The position numbers and the translations under genes are program-made. Of a stretch of 64,000 nucleotides of DNA, positions 34,688-45,536 are shown in pieces. Below the pieces are notes generated by a model that saw only the letters and a list, made by a program, of their open reading frames with translations, was not told the DNA's origin and did not search any database. The DNA is taken from positions 643,458-707,457 of the forward strand of contig MEHQ01000481.1 in the NCBI GenBank assembly GCA_008828725.1, written 5' to 3'. The DNA comes from Saccharina japonica (taxonomy: Eukaryota; Sar; Phaeophyceae; Laminariales; Laminariaceae). Within the stretch, counting starts at the first letter, position 1. Every line of letters starts with the position of its first letter.

Positions 34688-35245
34688 CTTGACCACTTCG
34701 TTGAACGAAACACTCCTACTCAGCCTCCTCAGCCTCGCTCTTGGGGACGGCGCGCGCAGCTGCTGCAGATGAGCATCGTCCAAACTTCCCGAATCTCTCC
34801 TCGGTGTCGATATCGCAGTGCCAATCGTTTCCCCACTGAACTCATCAGCGTCTACTGGCCCAGTCGTACTCATACTAACAGTGGAACATGATGAATCGAA
34901 GTCGCCATCCAGCGTAGTAACGTCGTCGTCATCATCGTGTTTATCGTTGTTGTTGTTGCGATTCCCTCGGCCCTCCACCAATCCCACAAATGCATCTCTG
35001 ACAGAGTTAGCAATGCTCCTCTTCCTCTCCTCCGACGCGTAATACACTCCTCCTCCTCCTCCTCCTCCTCCTCCCCCTCCTCCGGCTTTTGAGGTGTTGC
35101 GGGGAACAGGGTTTCGCTTGAGGCCCGCCCAGGGAACAACAGAGAGAAAATTCAAAGCTCTCAACGCGGAGACCCCACAGCTGCTGCTGCTGCTGCTGCT
35201 GCTGTTGCTAACTCTGAATCGCCCGGGGTGTCGTTCAAGGGGCAT
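34688..35245 (-). CDS. Gene B exon 1: low-complexity N-terminal part with an RVxF-like motif
   Basis: On the minus strand an ATG at 35245 (MPLERHPGRF) opens 186 codons ending at a consensus donor AAG|GTAAGC. The order is a poly-Ser run, a poly-Gly run, then EERKRSIANSVRDAF, an Asn/Asp-rich acidic stretch, a Ser/Thr/Asp-rich region, and finally RLRRLSRSVSFNEVVK. The end matches gene A exon 1 (RRVVFNDKPE) in motif and in splice phase. Intron read-through stops soon after. A GTG-initiated extension of 16 codons exists but is unlikely. Exon 2 at 15120 continues the gene A-like pattern. The R-S-V-S-F word fits the PP1-docking consensus, by inference only. Confidence 0.6.
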
Positions 35246-36219
35246 GATGGTTTGCGGGGGGGGCCTTCTGCCGGCACAGTTGTGCAAACTCACACAGCTT
35301 TAGGCCGTCACGCCAAAGCCCTCACGAGCCCCACACAGTTAGGGCTACCCAATCAACGGCGCCCTGACGCACGCAGCGCGCAGTAGAGGCGTGAGAGCAT
35401 CGATCGATCGATCAATCTAATCAGAATGCTCTGTAATGACTCTCGGGTGTATGTATGTGGGAAGATCGGTAGAAAAATATGTCGATGGATCCTCCTCCTA
35501 CAGTACAACAACAGCAACACACAACAACAGTAGTAGAGTATAGTGTAGTACTACAGTACCTGATATTATATATACTATATTGCCCTACACAACATCGCAA
35601 AGGAGAGCTAGTTGTGATGATGTGTATGCTGATGGTAGAAGACCACGCTTTGGTTTGTCACGTGTCACGTGTCGTGTGTGGTGTGCTGTAAATTGTGAGG
35701 TTTGGCAAGGAATGCCTGCACGGCCGTGCCTGCGTACTTGTACGAACAGGTTCGTTCGAACGTTCTCAGTTGGCACCCCTCGAAACAGTTGCAACGACAA
35801 AAAACATCAACACAGCTGTCCGCAACACAGACAGCAAGTGAGATAGATGGCTTTGGCGACCTTTCGGTCTAGTCCTGGTCTGTCTGCCCATTCGCTACCT
35901 AGACAATGACACAACGTCAACAAGTAACACATTCAACAGTCAACGGCATCAAAGGCAAAACACAACGATAACAATAATAACAATGACAACGAACGGCAAA
36001 CGCAACACATACACCAGGTATATAATATCATGCTGCTGTAAAAGTACCTATACCATCATTATAATATACGAGGTACTACTCGTACATCTATCGTGTACCC
36101 TCTTACCATGGAATAGTATGTATTTCGTCTCCCCGAATTCGGGGAATTAATTCGGAAAATAAGTAATTATACTGGTACGACGTAACCGACGTAAATAAGT
36201 CTAATTTTGGTACAAAAAT
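35246..36219. other. Upstream region of gene B; no gene recognised
   Basis: The gene B promoter and 5' UTR should lie here. Short ORFs near 35479-35846 have no domains. CAACA-rich simple sequence runs through 35925-36005. I cannot identify a promoter motif. Confidence 0.4.
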
Positions 36220-37736
36220 AATAATAATTATCTTTGCCATCCGACAATGTGTAGCATGATCTTCAGCGTTGATCACTCATAAAACTCCCAAAAGCAGAAG
36301 ACCACGGAAACCAAGGAAACCTATGCGTACAGTCTAACACCCTTCTATGTCTGCTTCCCGCCAAGATTTATCCACAATACTCCATTGTTGTCCTTGCTCC
36401 CTCCTTCTTCCCAATATGCCCTCTTTACGTTCAATACTTAAGTCCTAAGCCGCATCTAAGCTCCATCCCCACGCCATCGGTGTGGGTCTGTCATCCCCCC
36501 CCCCCTGCTCCTCCTCGCTTCCTGGCGACCCCTGAGCTGAAGTTTGAAGCGTGAAACCCTCCTGGAGATGGCGACCTGTGTGGTCACCGAGACGATTTGC
36601 AATAGGCGTTCTTTCACCACCCCTTTCCTAGCCATGGATCCACCATCCCTCCCCCCCACAACGCTCGCAGCCAGCTGGTCGATGAAAGTGCTGCCCTCTA
36701 CCCCGAGACGCCCAAAGCTTTCCACCGCTAAAGTGGTAAGTTTGTGGCTCCGTTCGTCGAAGGACACATGTCCCGGACGAGCGTAGTGTTGGCGCTTGCG
36801 CGCCTCGGAGGTAGAGGCAGCTGATCCATCGTGATCAGCACTGCCTCCTCGCAGGTGTACCTGCGCTTGAGGGTCAGCATGGGTGACGTCCAGCAGGATG
36901 GACTTCTCCCTGTACTCCCTGTTTGGAGCGTCCCGGAGACCTCCTCTCCTGACTACAATGTCCATCCGCAGATTTCGGTCTACAGTGAACGGTTCGCCGC
37001 TCTCAACTTGGTGTTGAATGCCCAGACGCTTCAAAGTGCGGGACATCGCGTGGACGAGCGGCTGGTGTTGGTTCACTTGCGCACCTGCCCTGGGACAGAT
37101 GCGTGCGTGGCGGGTGTCCACGTTGACTGCATCGCAGCAGGGGCACCTCACTGCTACGTGCTCCTCGATCCCAATGAAACGTCTTCCCATGCCCACGAAC
37201 TCTGCGGCGGGTATGACACGTAGTGAATCCGTTGGTCTTGCCCGAAGGCATGCCGTGGCTCCTGCCCCCTGTAGACTCCTAAAGCGAGCCTTGGCGAAGG
37301 TCTTAGTCTCGGTCCTCCCCAGCGGATTGCCTGGTCCGGGGGGGCGAGCCGTCTCCGGTAGCTCCTCCAGCGAAGCAGTGTGGGCAGCGTGCCGGCCCTG
37401 ATTCACCAGCTTGCCCAGCTTCTGTTGGGCTTTTCGTGAGTTGGTGGACACGGCGTCATGCGCCGCCAGCATGTCGGCCTCTGGGGCCAGGTCCCCCTCT
37501 GCCCCGAGAGCCCATACCAGCCAAGATTCAGGGACGATGCCCGCCATCTCTTCCTTGGTCACCCCCCATGTGTCGCGGATCTCCCGTAGGCTTGATCCAA
37601 GCTGAGCAATGATGCTCGATCCTGGGAGCCCCCTCCTCACTTTATTCCGAGCGGGCCTGTGAGGTCTGCTAGAACCTCCGGCAGGATCCCCACCCTGCTC
37701 CCGATCATTTAATTCATTATCCAGTATCCAACACAC
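36220..37736 (-). mobile_element. 5'-truncated non-LTR retroelement, copy 1
   Basis: The unit consists of the ORF at 36456-37736 and a 3' UTR running to about 36220. It ends in GCTACACATTGTCGGATGGC and an ATAATTATTATTATTT tail. The 3' UTR matches 32770-32895. No reverse transcriptase is present, so the copy is truncated at its 5' end near 37740. This agrees with insertion by target-primed reverse transcription. Confidence 0.6.
36456..37736 (-). CDS. C-terminal part of a retroelement polyprotein: CCHC knuckle plus endonuclease-like domain
   Basis: The 426-codon ORF carries C-x2-C-x7-H-x4-C (CPCCDAVNVDTRHARIC) followed by R-M-D-I-V-V, then S-I-L-L-D-V-T, and a conserved EARKRQHYARPG...SFDERSHK...ESFGRLG stretch. 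A zinc knuckle followed by a D...D-x-[TK] pair after the reverse transcriptase is the layout of restriction-like-endonuclease non-LTR elements (R2 type). The N-terminal part is Pro/Arg-rich with EIRDTWGVTKEEM. It is 72% alike by eye to the ORF at 52264 over the last 200 residues, only a rough impression. The assigned function is family-level inference. No RT is attached, so the product, if made, could not act alone as a retroelement enzyme. Confidence 0.6.
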   Translation of the reverse strand: MCWILDNELNDREQGGDPAGGSSRPHRPARNKVRRGLPGSSIIAQLGSSLREIRDTWGVTKEEMAGIVPESWLVWALGAEGDLAPEADMLAAHDAVSTNSRKAQQKLGKLVNQGRHAAHTASLEELPETARPPGPGNPLGRTETKTFAKARFRSLQGAGATACLRARPTDSLRVIPAAEFVGMGRRFIGIEEHVAVRCPCCDAVNVDTRHARICPRAGAQVNQHQPLVHAMSRTLKRLGIQHQVESGEPFTVDRNLRMDIVVRRGGLRDAPNREYREKSILLDVTHADPQAQVHLRGGSADHDGSAASTSEARKRQHYARPGHVSFDERSHKLTTLAVESFGRLGVEGSTFIDQLAASVVGGRDGGSMARKGVVKERLLQIVSVTTQVAISRRVSRFKLQLRGRQEARRSRGGGMTDPHRWRGDGA

Positions 37737-38944
37737 ATTCTCCCCCTTTGCAGCCCTTAAGCTACATTATTAATTAATGCACACTTCTAAATTAATATAA
37801 TTGTGGGATTTCGTATTATGTATCGAGGCATTATTACTACCAGGTATTTATGTATTATAAATGTATTTATGATCTGATTTGGTATGTACCACACAATCTG
37901 GGGGTAATAGAGAGACGATACACAGCACATAAATATACTACAGTAAATTAATGATAAAATGACGAGACTGTTCGTCGATAAATGGTAATTATGTGTGGTG
38001 TTAATGTTGCACATCTAGGAAGTTAACCTAAAAGTCGTCCTGTTACCCCAAGTCGACACCTTTTTATTTTAAGACGCGCAGTTGCACGTCTAAAAAAAAA
38101 GAGGGGGTGATGTGGATACCAGGTCCCCTTCCCCTAGATAGTACCGCCTCATTACACACAAGTTCAAGGTCAACCAGAGGTTGCCCACTCCGTTCCGTGA
38201 AGACCCGAGACACCAACCCACCTCGGTGTGTCCTCCACACCACAACCACATAAGAGAGAACCTGCCAGGGGCTCCGCCCCACAAAACAAGATAAATAAAT
38301 ACGTACTACAGTACGTATAAAATGTACGCAATACTACTATTAATAAATAACTGTATATATACCGGTAGTAGTTTTCACCTTCGAGGGATACGTTTTAGTT
38401 AATTCATACTAATAAATATTTCAATGCATTCATTCATTTTGATACAAGTGGGACAATTTTTAATTAATTAACACTATTTCAAGACATTCATTAATTTATC
38501 GTCCTTACTTTTTTCAGTCCAGGTTGGAGGGGGTGGTATGTGGTACCATCCGTATACCCGTCACTCTAACCGCCACCACACAGCGTTTTACGTTAGATAC
38601 AGCTGCACAACAGGCAATCAATGCTTCTCTATTTGGGGCTCTGTCTGTGCTGCTATTACTACTATTATTAGCATCTGTTTGTTGTGTATTATTAGTACGA
38701 CGGGCAGATGGCACACATCATTTTTAGTCACTACATCTGATACCATGTATATAAAATAAAGCGTATTACCTCTCGTCATATAATACTGCTGTTTGTACGA
38801 CGAGAGAGAGTGTCCGTCATCCCAAGGATCTGACTTTAATACCAGGTTTTTACAAGTAGTATAATTTTGATCGCAACGACTTCAAGGTGTGAGCGTGTGA
38901 GCTTAGCTATATAGAGAGAGATGAACGACAGATATATCCATTAC
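37737..38944. other. AT-rich stretch, no gene recognised
   Basis: ORFs up to 75 codons occur on both strands without domains. A possible small membrane-like frame at 38524-38727 (+; a hydrophobic run of Leu/Val between residues 36 and 60) has no homologue or splice support and is not called. Confidence 0.4.
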
Positions 38945-39295
38945 GCAGCCCAGGGTAATCTCCCCCCCTCTGAACGGCGGGACCTTTGGCACGTCGCTGT
39001 ACCGTATACGGCCGTATATACGTTGACCTACCCGCTTCGTTTCAACACCTATAATACCATAATACCTGATGGGGAATCAGGGAGGCATGTGTTTTTAAAC
39101 GCACGTGCATGTACTCGTAGTGTTTCTACTAAAAAAAACGTTCGAAGTGAGATTCGAACCCGTGTCCTGGTCCTGCCGACGACGCCAACTATGAAATAGT
39201 AATAATGTGTTACCTACTAGTCTACTGAGTTATAGGGGTAAAATACCGATCTATATTGCCCAGCCCTTGGTAATCCTTATGACGCAACCTTGTAA
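38945..39295 (-). mobile_element. tRNA-derived SINE, most complete copy
   Basis: Read on the minus strand, the element begins with GGGCTGGGCAATATAGATCG. It has TAACTCAGTAGACTAG (box-A-like), GGCGTCGTCGGCAGGACC, then GGGTTCGAATCTC (a good box B), a T run and a unique body that ends with GGTCCCGCCGTTCAGAGG and ATTACCCTGGGCTG. Internal RNA polymerase III promoter boxes plus an unrelated tail are typical of tRNA-type SINEs. Pieces of the same family lie at 18785-19235. Confidence 0.65.
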
Positions 39296-39313
39296 AATAT
39301 AGCCTTGGTACTG

Positions 39314-41133
39314 TCAAATGTGGCTATAGATGGAGTGTACTTTTGGCGGCCAGGGCGAGAACGTCTGAGAGTTGTGGACGCCGAGCCGAGGGGATAAAGT
39401 CCAGAAGATCCGGTGGTGGCGGTGAAGGGGATCCCAGCGATAGAAAACGGATGACGGCAGAGCATAGGGGCTCAGCACGTTGTTCTCGTGCCCAGTCGCT
39501 GGAGGTGCAGTGCTCGATGCGGGCGAGTAGATGGGGGTCATCGTCGGGTGTGACGTCCGGCTCCAAGGGTGGAACCGGCGACGATGGGGCCGGCAGGGAG
39601 GGGTTGGTCGGAGGCGTCGGTGGCTCAGGTTGCGCGGGGGCTGTGGCTGAAGGTGGTGTCGTTGGGAGCGGCCTCGGCCGGGTCGTGGCTGGGGGCGCTG
39701 ACGTGCGACGGGTAGGTGTCGGTGTGTTGGAAGCGGTTGGTTGTGGTCGGCGGCCGAAGCCATAGTCGATGGCGGCTCGGGGGGTTCCCGTGGCAGCGGC
39801 GGCGCGATGACGTGTCCGAGAAGAGATAAGGTCCGGAGGAGCTGGGATCGTGGCGCCAATGGTGGACGGCGGCGAGACGACGGGCGGCCTGGAAGCCGAG
39901 CCTGGAGGAGCGCCGGTGTCCACGGCGGCTTTCTCGAGGCACGGAGGCGGTTCGTCGACGGTGCGATGGGCCGAGACAGNCGCACTGCTGGCTTGCGGCC
40001 CATAACAAGCATTCGAATAGCGTTGTGTGTGCAGAACCTGTCAGGGGCATGGTGTCCTTGTCGCTTTATCTGGTGGAAGCGAGGAGACCAGGTCGAACAG
40101 GCGAAAATATACGGCCTTTGGCCAAGGGACTCCAGGACCTTCGTCGACGCGGGGGATTGGGGAGACATGTCCGAGGGAGCTGATGGCGTTGCAGCTTCTT
40201 GTAGTTTATGATAACGCGACGCCACCATCCTTCTGGGAATGGCGACCATTCGGGCTGGGAGTTATGGCGAGTGGGAATGTTGGATTAGGCCGGCGGCCAG
40301 AGGTATTGGGTCGAGGGACGGCGTACCGCCTTTTTGGCGAGGATGGGTTTGATTCCGGTATGGTCGGTGAGTAACCGGAGCGCTGTTCCGGACGGCACGC
40401 GAAAATTCTTCAAGGGTATTGAGGGACAGGAAGCCGAAGTCGGTCTTGGAGGTGTGCAGAAGACGTCCTGGAACTCGCAGCAGGACTGTCTCGCAGGTCG
40501 TCGATTACCGATTGGTGCCATCCAGAAACGTGAGGTCAACCATGACGTCGCATAGGTGAAACGGCAGGCGGTCTCCAGTAGCGCAGGCAAGCTGGATCGT
40601 TGGTCACGGTTCCAGGCGCTGCGACGCACGTGTGGGCTCGGGATTTCGAGATCTCCGGTGGGGGTCGGTAGGTGTAGGTCGTCGTGGCCCACAGGGATGT
40701 TTGTCGTCGCAGGGCGCTGTACGTTGGAACGTCAACGTCGGGGTCCGGGGGAAGGTGTCGCAGGCTGGCCAAAGGCACTTGCACCAGCGGGGAAGAGGAG
40801 GTGCCAAGGAGGTCACCTGGCTCAAGATCGGTTGATCCTGAGAGTGGAATTGTCTGATACCCGTCGGAGACGAATACTGCCGTATCGGAAAGGGGATCCT
40901 CGCGGGGGAGCATGTTTACCATGTAATTCGATTACCGATGATGACCATCCAGAACCGTGAAGGTCGAACATGACGTCGCGTAGGTGCAACGGCAGACGGT
41001 TCCAGAGGCGCAGGAAGCTGGATCGTTGGTCGGTGTCGCTGAAGTCTCCACTTGGGTTGTCCAGGTGAAGAAGATGGGCAGATCCAGGCTCAGAGTTGGG
41101 AAGGGCGGCTATAGCCACCATCAAACCAAACAC
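39314..41133 (-). pseudogene. Decayed Ty3/gypsy pol, relative of the 57-64 kb element
   Basis: Broken reading frames on the minus strand align in order with the intact element. These are DLEPGDLLGTSSSPLVQVPL (post-protease linker), DQRSSFLRLWNRLPLHLRDV (pre-RT; a second copy of this DQRSS block appears at about 40600), CEFQDV...IPLKNFRVPSGTA (RT entry), LGQRPYIFACS...SPRFHQI (an RT palm remnant), then a jump to the RNase H-integrase linker (TRHRAAAATGTPRAAIDYGFG and DWAREQRAEP). The catalytic YLDD region, RNase H and integrase core are missing. It includes one N at 39980. Frameshifts, an internal duplication and a large deletion make it non-functional. Confidence 0.75.
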
Positions 41134-43237
41134 AACTCGCTTTCAAGCTCAAGCAACGAACAAGCGTATCTCCATTCCCTTCTATCCTCGTCTCTACTAG
41201 CTCCATCACTTCACATTACTCTGCAAAGGGCGGCCTCGGCCTTGCGCTACACGAGGCCCACGGGGGTACGTTTGTTTGGGGATTTATTGCCTATTATATT
41301 ATTAATAGTCACAGGCTCGCCATGCGAACGCACGCCGTTTTTTTTTTTCTGGCAGTCCCGTGCGGGATGATAATCGGTTTTGGACCTTACGAGACCCCAG
41401 AAATATTTACCGCATGCGCTCCTCAGGAGCGTGTCGGGAGAATTCATCGGTTTACGCGCCCGTCGGCCTGGATTATAGTACCGGGCAGGGCCTCGCGTCA
41501 ACCATTCAAGTCAACCGGCCCAAGTCACACTTCGCCATTTGAAATAATGAAATAATGGTACGTATAATAAATCGGTCGATGGTTTAATGCGTTTCTTTTG
41601 GTGTTTCTGGTGCAGATTCGTCCCAAGTGGGGGTGTGGGCATTGTGGAAAGGAGACGCGGGGGGTGGTCGTAACAACACTGATCTGATGTGGCTTTTGTC
41701 CCTGGGACCTTTTCGTTTTTGTTTTCTGGATTTGACCTATATTCGGGAGGGGGGGAGTCGGGTTATGAACACCATGATATCGGTTCGTTCATAAGAAGGC
41801 CAACAAAGCGTTCAAATCGTACCAGGTATGTATACGTATGTATACACTTCCTGTCGAGAGAGGCAGTAATACGATAATGACACCCTGTCTGTGCTCCGGA
41901 CTCGATACTTGAAGTATGCCAAGTACTATATTATTAAAATGCAAACAAAGTGTGATGTTGTGTACCAGCTACGTACCATACTTTTTTATTTGTTCCTGTT
42001 TTACATTCTCGCGAATGTTATACTCGTCTTCTATCGTAGCATATCAATAAGTCGAAGTCACAAGTCCGTAATATAACTAGATAAAAGCTACGAGGAGTAC
42101 TCGTACTCGAAGAAGACTTTTGATTATAATTCGCTCTTTTCAGCCGTTGTCTCCAGCCTGTGTTCCCGAACGTGTTCCCAACCATTCCCGACTGCGTTTC
42201 CCGACTGCGTTTCCCGACTGTGTTTCCCGACCTATTCCCGACCCGTTCACCGATCATTTCCCGTACCGCCGAAAAATGGTTCACGTACCGTACCGAACCG
42301 CCAAAAATCGGTTCCCGTCCCGTCCCGTACCGCCAAAGAATCGTGTCTTCCCGTCCAATCCCGTCAACCAAATGATTTCCCACCTTCCTGTCCCATTCCC
42401 GTCCCGCGGTAAACAGACGGGAACATTTTCCCATACCGCCCCTCGGGAAGACCCCAAAAAGAATCCGCCTGCGGCGGGCAAAACGGTCCCATCCCGTACC
42501 GCGCGGTGCCGGCACCGCGCGTACCCTTGAAAAAAAGGGGCAAAAGCCAAAAATTAGGCATACCTCGTAGGCCTTTTGGGCCATTTATAGGTACACTGGG
42601 TTTTGCACTCCGGGAAAGCCCCCCCCGTGATTGGCCTACGCCCCTAGAAATGGCTCAAAAGGCGTAGGCACGCTTATTGCCGGCTACTCAGCTTATGTTT
42701 CACCTATTTTTGGCTTCAAGTGTACCTATAAATGGCTCGATCGAACCTTTTTTTACAACTGAAATATAGGCAGGCGGCCGCGCCTAACAGAAATCAGAGA
42801 GCCATCATCCGCAACGAAAGGTCACCTGGGACCACAACGCGTGTAGCGTGCAGGATATATTATACACTATGTCCCCGATGAATACACTGAGTAGATCTCA
42901 GTTGGTATTGGGCCAAAACATGCATGACATGTGCAGTTCATACAGCAACGAAATTATCAGTCTTCCTTTGGTGTGTGTCGTGACCGACACTGAAAAAACA
43001 CCGAATAAAGCAGAATGAAGCCCCCTTACCGTCTACAACTTCGTCCTTCCATCTATTATTATTCCACATAAGAGACAAGTCCCAAATCCTTCTCTAGCCA
43101 CGCACCACCGCCGTGCTTTCCTATGATACGCTATATATAAAGCAACGGTATAAGTACGTAGAGCAGAGCAGCTACCATACGAACTATTCGTTGTTGTAAT
43201 CAACCCTAGCCTCGCGAAACGAGAGCTTTCTTTCTCG
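41134..43237. other. No gene recognised; GGGAA-type repeats and a hairpin
   Basis: A degenerate array of TTCCCGACTGCG/CCCGTACCG words covers about 42120-42510 and gives misleading open frames on both strands. A compound inverted repeat lies at about 42565-42736 (GCCATTTATAGGTACACT facing its complement, with GTAGGCCTTTTG also mirrored); it may be another MITE. The remainder shows nothing recognisable. Confidence 0.45.
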
Positions 43238-43800
43238 CACGTAATGTGTCTGGTTTGACCTTAAATTGCCACCAACACCTTCACAACGACACTCACGCGC
43301 GCTCACCGAAAAACCATGTTAATCCCGTACTGACTGCGTCTCTCCACGATCAACTCTACCCCCCCCCCTACTACAATAGACCAGCGGGTGCTGAAGTACC
43401 GCAGACTTGAGTTCGGCCAGTCAACTCTGCTTGTATGGGATATCTGGCATGCTCCTCGCTAAACTTGCTTGGACAGGAGAACGCGTACGCAGCGATAACA
43501 ACCGGTAAAGGCCACGATAGAGCAACATCAACGGCGTAAAAACACGACAGCTTTCCCCTCACGTACTGTGTATGGGTTTTCCTTAAATTGCCACCAACAC
43601 CTTCACAACGACACACACACGCGCGCCCACCAAAAAAATGTGTTATTTCCGTACTGGCTGCGCCTCTCCTTGGCCACCCTTACTAGACCAGCGGGCGGTA
43701 AAATACCGCGTTAAGCTTTCTGGCACATAATATGTACACAACGATACCAATGGTCGCGATAGAGCAACGACAACGCCGTAAAAAACAAAAGTCGCAAAAA
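43238..43800. repeat. Two diverged tandem copies of a roughly 300-bp block
   Basis: Segments starting CCTTAAATTGCCACCAACAC recur at about 43260 and 43573. GACCAGCGGG recurs at 43380 and 43685, and CGATAGAGCAAC[AG]...AACG[GC]CGTAAAAA at 43514 and 43756. The block lies downstream of the HSF gene. Confidence 0.7.
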
Positions 43801-44113
43801 AGCCTCGCTGTGCCCTTCCTTGCTCGTACACCTACACGCCGGAAAAAATAACCCCCGAGTCTTCCTTGCGCAGGGGGGCGAGGATCGACGAAGGCTTAAC
43901 ACGTTACAACAGAAGATAATTCCTGCCCGCAGTGTTCTCGGCCAATCAGAAAACGGCATGTTCTTCGGGTTTCTCGTGCCCTTTCACGCCCAGCTGAAAG
44001 TCAGGGTCGGCCCAGTGATGGGGACGGCGTACAAGCAATCAGTCCTTCCCCCTCTCCGCTTCAACGGAGTTCGCAGCAGAATGCTGAAACATCTCCAGCA
44101 TGGATATATTTCC

Positions 44114-44587
44114 CTATTTCACGCCCTGCTTCATGTCGCCCACACCACCGCTTTCCCCGCCCCTGCCTCCTCCCCCGCCCCCGTCTCTGAAACTCGAGAA
44201 CTGGTCCCGGTTAGAGGGAGGCGAGGGGCACCACACGGGCTGCGCGTCGTGGTGGTCGGAAGAACCGGGCCCGCTAGAAAATGACTCTCGGTGGTCACCA
44301 CCCCCTCGGTTCGGAGCGCGAACGGTGGAGACGTGTTTTCCTTTGCCCGTGTGCTTGTGGGCAAGGCCGTGCCCCTTCGCCGATCCATCCAGCGACAGCT
44401 GTCGCGGCGCCGCGGTATTCACAGGAAAACTTGAGATCGCTGGTGCCTGGTATTGCGGCTGGACGAGGGGGGAGCGTGTCAAGCATCGTCTTCCGCGCGA
44501 TCGCGGCCATTTCGGTTGTATTGTACTGGTACCGTAGTTAGTAGCATTGCTGTGCGCCGGAAGAAATTCACAATGTCCTTTGCTGAC
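44114..44587 (-). CDS. Heat-shock transcription factor, exon C (C-terminal region)
   Basis: The acceptor TCTTCGCAG|GTC opens a phase-0 frame of 157 codons to TAG at 44114, continuing from the phase-0 donor of the preceding exon. It is low-complexity and probably disordered: basic and Ser/Pro-rich early, then Gly/Ser/Asp-rich (FSSGPGSSDHHDAQPVWCP, NRDQFSSFRDGGGGGGRGGE), ending GDMKQGVK. Such divergent, aromatic-dotted tails are where HSF activation regions usually sit, but no specific activation motif can be proven. Minus-strand reading is supported by exon order and phase. Confidence 0.65.
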   Translation of the reverse strand, partial: VSKGHCEFLPAHSNATNYGTSTIQPKWPRSRGRRCLTRSPLVQPQYQAPAISSFPVNTAAPRQLSLDGSAKGHGLAHKHTGKGKHVSTVRAPNRGGGDHRESFSSGPGSSDHHDAQPVWCPSPPSNRDQFSSFRDGGGGGGRGGESGGVGDMKQGVK

Positions 44588-45135
44588 CTGCGAAGATAAC
44601 AAAAGTCAATTTGGAAAAAAAAAACCCGCAAAAATCGCCCTCTCAACACAACGACAAGCCGAGGGGAAAAAATTATCCCAGGTTCACCGACCTCTTGGAT
44701 ACCACAGGCGAGGAAAAAGCGTACAAACGTCCGAGCCTCTGCACGACTTCGGGCGAAGCCGAGGGGAAAATGTTCTCCCCGGTTGACCGACCTCTTGGAT
44801 ACCACAGGCGAGGGAAAAGCATACAAACGTATGAGCCTCTGCACGACTTCGGGCGCAGAAAAAAACGTACAAATGTCGACCAAGGATTTTCCACCAATAA
44901 AAAATTCCAACCTAAAAAATTGACCAATAAAATAACTGCGGGCACGAAATCCCTTTCTCTCGTTCAGTCCTCACGCCAGCCAGTAGCCAGCCAGTGCAAT
45001 GCGCACCGCGCACAACAGCACGCCATGCCTCCACGTAAAACAAACTATCGAACGAAAGCGAGCAACTATGATATCAGCGAGGAGGTGGGGATCCGCCGGC
45101 GAGCTAAATACGTACCAGCGTCCTTCTTTTTTTAC
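44588..45135 (-). other. HSF intron with two tandem copies of a 101-bp repeat
   Basis: GT-AG boundaries at 45135 (CAG|GTAAAA) and 44588 (GCAG). A unit containing CCGACCTCTTGGATACCACA, AAAGC[GA]TACAAACGT and GAGCCTCTGCACGACTTCGG is present twice (about 44658-44757 and 44759-44859). Confidence 0.6.
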
Positions 45136-45536
45136 CTGCTGTGGCACAAAGTATTGGTCTCTTGAAACGTACTGGCGCTGCGAAGGAGGCTGCCACCACG
45201 AGCACTGGTCCACGGGGGGCCGCGACGGCATGTAATTGATTGCCAGCGGAGCCCCAAATATATACGGGTCGGGGCCACCAACGGTACCCCCACTCCACTG
45301 TTCGAAGCCACCGGCGTGCGCTGCCGCCGTCGGAACGAAGGTTGGGTTAGCGCCGTACCCGAAGACGCCACCGTCTTGGGGCGCCTGGGGTGTCGGGGGG
45401 TAAAGTCCGGGTCGGACGGCCATGCACAAAAGCAGCGACTTTATACCGTCAACCTTGTCCTCCACGGCTTGCAAATCGGTGGCCACTTGGTCCACGTCCC
45501 TCTTGAGTTCCTTCAGCACGTTCGGTTGCGTGTCAA
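45136..45536 (-). CDS. Heat-shock transcription factor, exon B (HR-A/B coiled coil)
   Basis: The acceptor TTTTCTAG opens an exon of 401 nt: two bases complete a codon, then 133 codons follow to the donor CAGCAG|GTAAAA. It begins DTQPNVLKELKRDVDQVATD, with heptad-spaced Leu/Val/Ile through DKVDGIKSLLLCM. This is the coiled-coil trimerisation region that follows the DNA-binding domain in HSFs. The rest is Pro/Gly/Tyr-rich (YPPTPQAPQDGGVFGYG) and ends RDQYFVPQQ. Phase matches the exon on each side. The inferred role is a trimeric nuclear activator binding nGAAn repeats. Confidence 0.8.

Noticed and set aside
39139..39210. A functional tRNA gene on the minus strand
   Set aside because: Box A and box B are present but no cloverleaf with acceptor and anticodon arms can be drawn, and the same sequence is dispersed; it fits a SINE.
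42018..42584. Minus-strand ORF of 188 codons rich in GNRxGN words
   Set aside because: It overlays a degenerate TTCCCG repeat array and is open on the plus strand as well.
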